From assembly GCA_964495755.1 (NCBI GenBank), contig CAZBXU010000157.1, positions 1 through 8,581 on the forward strand: a DNA stretch of 8,581 nt, written 5' to 3'. Shown in pieces: positions 5,697 to 8,581 of this stretch. The notes under the pieces were generated by a model, which saw nothing but the letters and a program-made list of their open reading frames with translations, had not been told where the DNA came from and searched no databases. The translations under genes and the position numbers were made by a program. Source of the stretch: JAFGQJ01 sp964495755 (GTDB taxonomy: Bacteria > Spirochaetota > Spirochaetia > SZUA-6 > DRHE01). Numbering within the stretch: the stretch's first letter is position 1; the number at the start of each line of letters is the position of its first letter.

Positions 5697-6965
5697 TCAG
5701 GTTATCTGTTTTTGTGATACGGTTTTACTGGAGAGAGGCAGGCCCCATGTACCCTGGAAATCCACATCCAGCATATTTTCTAGTACAAGCGCGGCAGCTC
5801 CTATACAGTTGGCGTTTTCTCCAAATTCAGCTAGGCTGAATTTCGGCTGCCGAAAAACGCCGAAAGTGTAAGCCCTCTTGCGAGCTGTTTCTTTGATCGA
5901 ATCCAGAAAATATTTACCGGACGTTGACAACCCACCGGCGAAAATGACCAGTTCTGGATTGAGGATATTGATAACGTCGGCTAAGGCAATACCGATATAG
6001 TTTGCTGCTTGCATCATTAGTTCTTTTGCCAGTACATCCCCTTCTGCCGCGGCCTCCGCAACAATTTTGGCGGATATATTATCGAGTTTACCATCGATTT
6101 TGTCCTGGATCATCGCTGCCCGTCCAGATTGTATCAATCGAACAGCAGATGAGGCGATGGCTTCACCGCTAGCCACTACTTCCAAGCAACCCTGATTACC
6201 ACAACCGCAGGTTGGGCCGTTTGGGATTACTGTTAAATGGCCAAACTCACCGGCAGTGGAGCTCAAACCATGGTAAATTCCGCCATTTATTATTATACCT
6301 GCACCGATTCCACGCCCGAGTATAATTCCCAATATGTTCTTCGATCCCAGGCCAACGCCAAAACGAGCTTGACCAAGGGTCATGCAGGCTCCGTCATTCT
6401 CGATACATACAAACAGGTTTAGTTTTTCTTGGAGAATCCTTACAAGCGGAAGATTGTTCAGTTCAGGCCAGTTGGGTGCTACGAGTCCTGTACCGCTCTC
6501 AGTATCTACCAACCCGGGATAAGAGATACCAATACCTTTGATTTTATCACCTATCTGCGGGTTGGAGGTCTGAATGCGCTCCACGAGATCAACTAGAATT
6601 TGCACAACCGATTCGCGAGAAATTTTTTTCGATAGAGGGATGTGTTCTTTCTGAAGAACATTTCCGTGCAAGTCGATAATCACGGCTATTGCTTTTGTTA
6701 ATCCAAAATCGAGACCGGCTAGGTAAAAAGCATTTGGATTGAATTGAAGCATCACTGGTCGTCTGCCTCGACGAGATTCCGAAGGGCCTATCAGGCGTAC
6801 GATTTTTGCCTTTTCCAATTTGGAAACAATGTTTGATATTGTTGCCGGTGTTAGATTAGTATGCCTGGCCAGTTGTGCTCTGGATAGCTTTTTCTCTTGA
6901 TTTATGGCGTTAAGGACCGTAAGAACGTTACGTTTTTTTAGAAAACGTAACGTATGCATCTCCAT
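5697..6965 (-). CDS. ROK-family transcriptional repressor with sugar-kinase-like domain (NagC/Mlc/XylR type)
   Basis: This is a 422-residue regulator. Residues about 10-65 form a winged helix-turn-helix (LSRAQLARHTNLTPATISN, then a wing with SRRGRRP). The rest is a ROK domain: LDFGLT (85-90) for nucleotide phosphate binding, END (189-191) with the Asp that acts as base in ROK kinases, GRGIGAG (217-223), and the zinc signature GEFGH (239-243) with Cys253, 255 and 260 and Glu262. All zinc ligands and sugar-binding residues appear present, so it should bind a sugar effector. Kinase activity is uncertain because the glycine-rich DxGGT is DFGLT. It starts at ATG 6963-6965 behind AGGAAAG with eight-base spacing. 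It is first in the catabolic operon and divergent from the dehydrogenase operon, and probably represses both. A perfect 12-bp inverted repeat lies over codons 5-14. Confidence 0.93.
   Translation of the reverse strand: MEMHTLRFLKKRNVLTVLNAINQEKKLSRAQLARHTNLTPATISNIVSKLEKAKIVRLIGPSESRRGRRPVMLQFNPNAFYLAGLDFGLTKAIAVIIDLHGNVLQKEHIPLSKKISRESVVQILVDLVERIQTSNPQIGDKIKGIGISYPGLVDTESGTGLVAPNWPELNNLPLVRILQEKLNLFVCIENDGACMTLGQARFGVGLGSKNILGIILGRGIGAGIIINGGIYHGLSSTAGEFGHLTVIPNGPTCGCGNQGCLEVVASGEAIASSAVRLIQSGRAAMIQDKIDGKLDNISAKIVAEAAAEGDVLAKELMMQAANYIGIALADVINILNPELVIFAGGLSTSGKYFLDSIKETARKRAYTFGVFRQPKFSLAEFGENANCIGAAALVLENMLDVDFQGTWGLPLSSKTVSQKQIT
6925..6953. promoter_or_regulatory. Perfect 12-bp inverted repeat inside the 5' end of the ROK gene (candidate operator or mRNA hairpin)
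   Basis: The arms ACGTTACGTTTT (6925-6936) and AAAACGTAACGT (6942-6953) are exact reverse complements separated by five bases. The element starts 12 bases inside the ROK coding sequence, over codons for TLRFLKKRNV. ROK repressors bind palindromes, so it could be an autoregulatory roadblock operator. It could equally fold in the mRNA near the start codon. There is no U-run after it on the minus-strand transcript, so it is not a standard terminator. Confidence 0.6.
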
Positions 6966-7011
6966 GTGCTAATCTTTCCTGTCGTCGATTGGATTTCTAT
7001 ATCCCCTTAGT

Positions 7012-7038
7012 ATTATAGTAAATTATTAAAATAAACAA
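7012..7038 (-). promoter_or_regulatory. Candidate sigma-70-type promoter for the ROK operon
   Basis: Read on the minus strand, a perfect TATAAT -10 lies at 7012-7017, with TTGTTT (7033-7038) 15 bases upstream as a weak -35. The -10 is about 47 bases upstream of the ROK start codon, in A/T-rich divergent DNA. The short spacer and poor -35 limit confidence; a regulator-dependent promoter is possible. Confidence 0.4.
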
Positions 7039-7066
7039 TAGAAAAAATCGCCAATTTTATTGATAT

Positions 7067-7138
7067 TTTTGCGAAAATGTATTAGAAATATTTTAAAATA
7101 AAATAATATTCGCAAAAGCGAAAGTGAATATTTATATC
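7067..7138 (+). promoter_or_regulatory. Candidate promoter/operator region of the divergent dehydrogenase operon, with GCGAA/TTCGC half-sites
   Basis: TTTTGCGAA (7067-7075) is the exact reverse complement of TTCGCAAAA (7109-7117), with centres 42 bp apart. The second copy is also part of a palindrome, TTCGC-AAAA-GCGAA (7109-7122). GCGAAAATG (7071-7079) recurs with one mismatch as GCGAAAGTG (7118-7126). A weak promoter can be drawn as TTCGCA (7109-7114), an 18-base spacer and TATATC (7133-7138), which would place the palindrome over the -35. This layout suits a looping or roadblocking repressor, with the ROK protein the obvious candidate. The rest of 6966-7181 is A/T-rich, and I see no small gene in it. 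Confidence 0.4.
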
Positions 7139-7167
7139 ACAAAAAAAGAGGGTGCATTTGTGGCGAG

Positions 7168-7173
7168 AAGGAG
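7168..7173 (+). promoter_or_regulatory. Ribosome-binding site that fixes a TTG start for the first divergent dehydrogenase
   Basis: AAGGAG sits eight bases before TTG 7182-7184, and translation from there begins MKALIN as family members usually do. The longer reading from GTG 7152-7154 would add ten residues (MHLWREGVFT), cover this Shine-Dalgarno site and lacks a comparable one of its own. Confidence 0.75.
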
Positions 7174-7181
7174 TTTTCACT

Positions 7182-8213
7182 TTGAAAGCGTTAATTAATT
7201 ACGATGAAAAACCGGGAAGTGTCGAGCTGCGGGAAGTAGACTCTCCGGTACCCGGACCGGGACAAGTACTTATAAAAGTCGAAGCTACGGGAGTGTGCGG
7301 CAGTGATATTCATATTTGGAAGGGGCCGGTCAGCTGGAAAATGAAACGTCCCTTGACGATGGGCCATGAATACGCCGGATCGATAGTGGAGGTTGGTCCA
7401 GGTGTGACTCTCTGGCATGCGGGGGATCGTGTTACAGGCGAAACAGCTGCAGAAATTTGTGGAAGGTGCGTGTATTGTCGAACGGGAAATTACAATCTCT
7501 GTCCGGAGCGCAAGGGTTATGGCGCTCTATATGATGGCTCGATGGCGGAATATATGGTTGTACGCGAGGGTATCCTGCATACGATACCTGAAGAGCTAAC
7601 ATTTGTTGAAGCAGCCCTTACCGAGCCCTCTGCGGTGGCCTTCAATGCCGTATATGTGAAGTCCAAGGTCGTTCCGGGTGATTTTGTTGTGGTCATTGGA
7701 CCGGGAACGATCGGATTAATGGCCCTGCAAATGGTGAAGCTTTCCTCACCCTTAAAAACTATTATGGTCGGTCTTTCGAAAGATGAAGTACGAATGGGAA
7801 TTTCAAGCTCTTTTGGCGCAGATCAGCTTATTTATTCTGATCGAGAGGACGCAGTAGAATTGGTGAAAAAGTACGTCGACGGCCATGGCGCAGACTTGGT
7901 CGTCGATGCCGTCGGACTCGCAGCCACAATAGATCTCAGTTTAAAGATCGTTAGGCCAAATGGTCAAATAACCAAGATAGGTTGGGATCCGAATCCTTTT
8001 GAGGGCAGTATTGATACACTAGTTGCCAAGGCCGCCACCATGCAGGGTTCTTTCAGCCATACCTGGACTACCTGGGAACGGGTACTATCCCTGGCTGCGA
8101 AAAAGAAACTAGATCGAAGCCCGATGTTCAAGACATTCACTATGAGTGAATGGCACGAGGCTTTTAAGAGCATGGATAATCTCTCTTTAGCAAAAGCTGT
8201 ACTAATTCCCTAA
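7182..8213 (+). CDS. Zinc-dependent medium-chain sugar/polyol dehydrogenase
   Basis: This 343-residue cytosolic alcohol dehydrogenase is first in the divergent operon. Catalytic zinc ligands are Cys39 (VCGSD), His62-Glu63 (MGHE) and Glu148 (TEPSAVA). The structural zinc cysteines are 93, 96, 99 and 107. The Rossmann motif GPGTIG is at 173-178. The second strand ends IMVGLSKDE, without the acidic residue that normally holds the NAD ribose, so NADP(H) use is possible. The gene at 2112-3137 does have an Asp there. The C-terminal quarter (SFSHTWTTWERVL) is characteristic of sorbitol/threonine dehydrogenase-like proteins of unknown substrate. The start is TTG, chosen from the AAGGAG eight bases upstream. 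A related dehydrogenase follows after 19 bp. The adjacent ROK regulator and shared intergenic region suggest joint control with the isomerase-transketolase operon. Confidence 0.9.
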   Translation: MKALINYDEKPGSVELREVDSPVPGPGQVLIKVEATGVCGSDIHIWKGPVSWKMKRPLTMGHEYAGSIVEVGPGVTLWHAGDRVTGETAAEICGRCVYCRTGNYNLCPERKGYGALYDGSMAEYMVVREGILHTIPEELTFVEAALTEPSAVAFNAVYVKSKVVPGDFVVVIGPGTIGLMALQMVKLSSPLKTIMVGLSKDEVRMGISSSFGADQLIYSDREDAVELVKKYVDGHGADLVVDAVGLAATIDLSLKIVRPNGQITKIGWDPNPFEGSIDTLVAKAATMQGSFSHTWTTWERVLSLAAKKKLDRSPMFKTFTMSEWHEAFKSMDNLSLAKAVLIP

Positions 8214-8232
8214 AATAGCAAATAGGTGGTAA

Positions 8233-8581
8233 ATGAAACAAGCAGTATTGGTTGCGCCCGGCAGAATTGAATTCCATGAAGTGCCTATCCCGCAACCGGA
8301 GCGCGGGCAGTTGCTTCTTCAGATTATGCGCCTCGGGATTTGCGGTTCTGATATCCATGCGTTTCACGGCGAGTATAGACATGTAACATTTCCGTTTGTT
8401 CAGGGACACGAAGTCTCAGCTAAGGTGGCTGAGATAGGAGTCGGTGTCAACGGGTTCTCTTTAGGCCAAAAGGTTACGATTCAGCCTCAAATAGCGTGTG
8501 GGAAGTGCTATACGTGCACGCATGGTAAGTATCATATCTGTGAAGATTTGAAAGTAATGGGTTTTCAGGCGCCGGGGTGTG
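8233..8581 (+). CDS. Second zinc-dependent medium-chain dehydrogenase of the divergent operon (5' part, runs off the window)
   Basis: ATG 8233-8235 follows AGGTGG (8224-8229), 19 bp after the previous stop. The 116 visible codons begin MKQAVLVAPGRIEFHEVP and stay open to the window end. Zinc ligands are Cys37 (ICGSD), His59-Glu60 (GHE) and structural Cys89, 92, 95 and 103. This is the same numbering as in the minus-strand dehydrogenase at 2112-3137, to which it looks closer than to its immediate neighbour. The NAD-binding domain lies outside the window, so cofactor and substrate cannot be judged. It is probably co-transcribed with the upstream dehydrogenase and may catalyse a second oxidation or reduction of the same pathway. 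Confidence 0.88.
   Translation, partial: MKQAVLVAPGRIEFHEVPIPQPERGQLLLQIMRLGICGSDIHAFHGEYRHVTFPFVQGHEVSAKVAEIGVGVNGFSLGQKVTIQPQIACGKCYTCTHGKYHICEDLKVMGFQAPGC

Noticed and set aside
7182..7196. Possible catabolite-responsive element (TTGAAAGCGTTAATT) over the dehydrogenase start codon
   Set aside because: It mismatches the cre consensus at the conserved 3' C, and the bases mostly encode the common MKALI start, so coincidence is the simpler reading.

Overview
This window is a carbohydrate-catabolism locus from a bacterium, probably taken from a draft or metagenome assembly. It contains a scaffold gap of exactly 100 N, and the sequence on either side of the gap repeats. GC content is intermediate, with A/T-rich intergenic DNA, strong Shine-Dalgarno sites and several GTG/TTG starts. 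The gene content (ROK repressor, long-form RpiB/LacAB isomerase, split transketolase, medium-chain zinc dehydrogenases) would suit an anaerobic Firmicutes-, Spirochaetes- or Atribacterota-like organism. The lineage cannot be fixed from sequence alone.

Layout. Bases 1-98 are clearly more GC-rich than the rest and may hold the 3' tail of an unrelated plus-strand gene. From 163 to 6965 there is one minus-strand array, transcribed right to left: ROK repressor (5697-6965), RpiB/LacA/LacB-like isomerase (5050-5682), transketolase N-terminal subunit (4113-4970), transketolase C-terminal subunit (3134-4102), a zinc-dependent polyol/sugar dehydrogenase (2112-3137), and a second, full-length-type transketolase (163-2090). 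Junctions are tight (TGATG and ATGA overlaps, 10- and 21-bp gaps, at most 79 bp), so this looks like one operon. A 216-bp A/T-rich region (6966-7181) separates it from a divergent plus-strand operon of at least two more zinc dehydrogenases (7182-8213, and 8233 running off the window).

Function. The likely logic is that dehydrogenases oxidise a polyol or sugar, the isomerase converts an aldose/ketose pair, and the split transketolase moves two-carbon units into central metabolism, under control of a sugar-sensing ROK repressor. No kinase, transporter or glycosidase is visible, so the substrate is unknown. The isomerase lacks the canonical RpiB Asp-His motif. The split C subunit has Ser-Ala where the neighbouring full-length enzyme has the substrate-contacting His-Asp. 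Both point to a non-standard substrate.

The full-length transketolase is broken. After removing the false scaffold gap and its 55-bp duplication, it carries three deletions, inferred from the conserved family sequence as about 95, 8 and about 113 bp. Each shifts the frame, and together they bring the gene back to its original frame. The first 12-15 codons of the ROK gene contain a perfect 12-bp inverted repeat, a strong candidate operator or mRNA hairpin.
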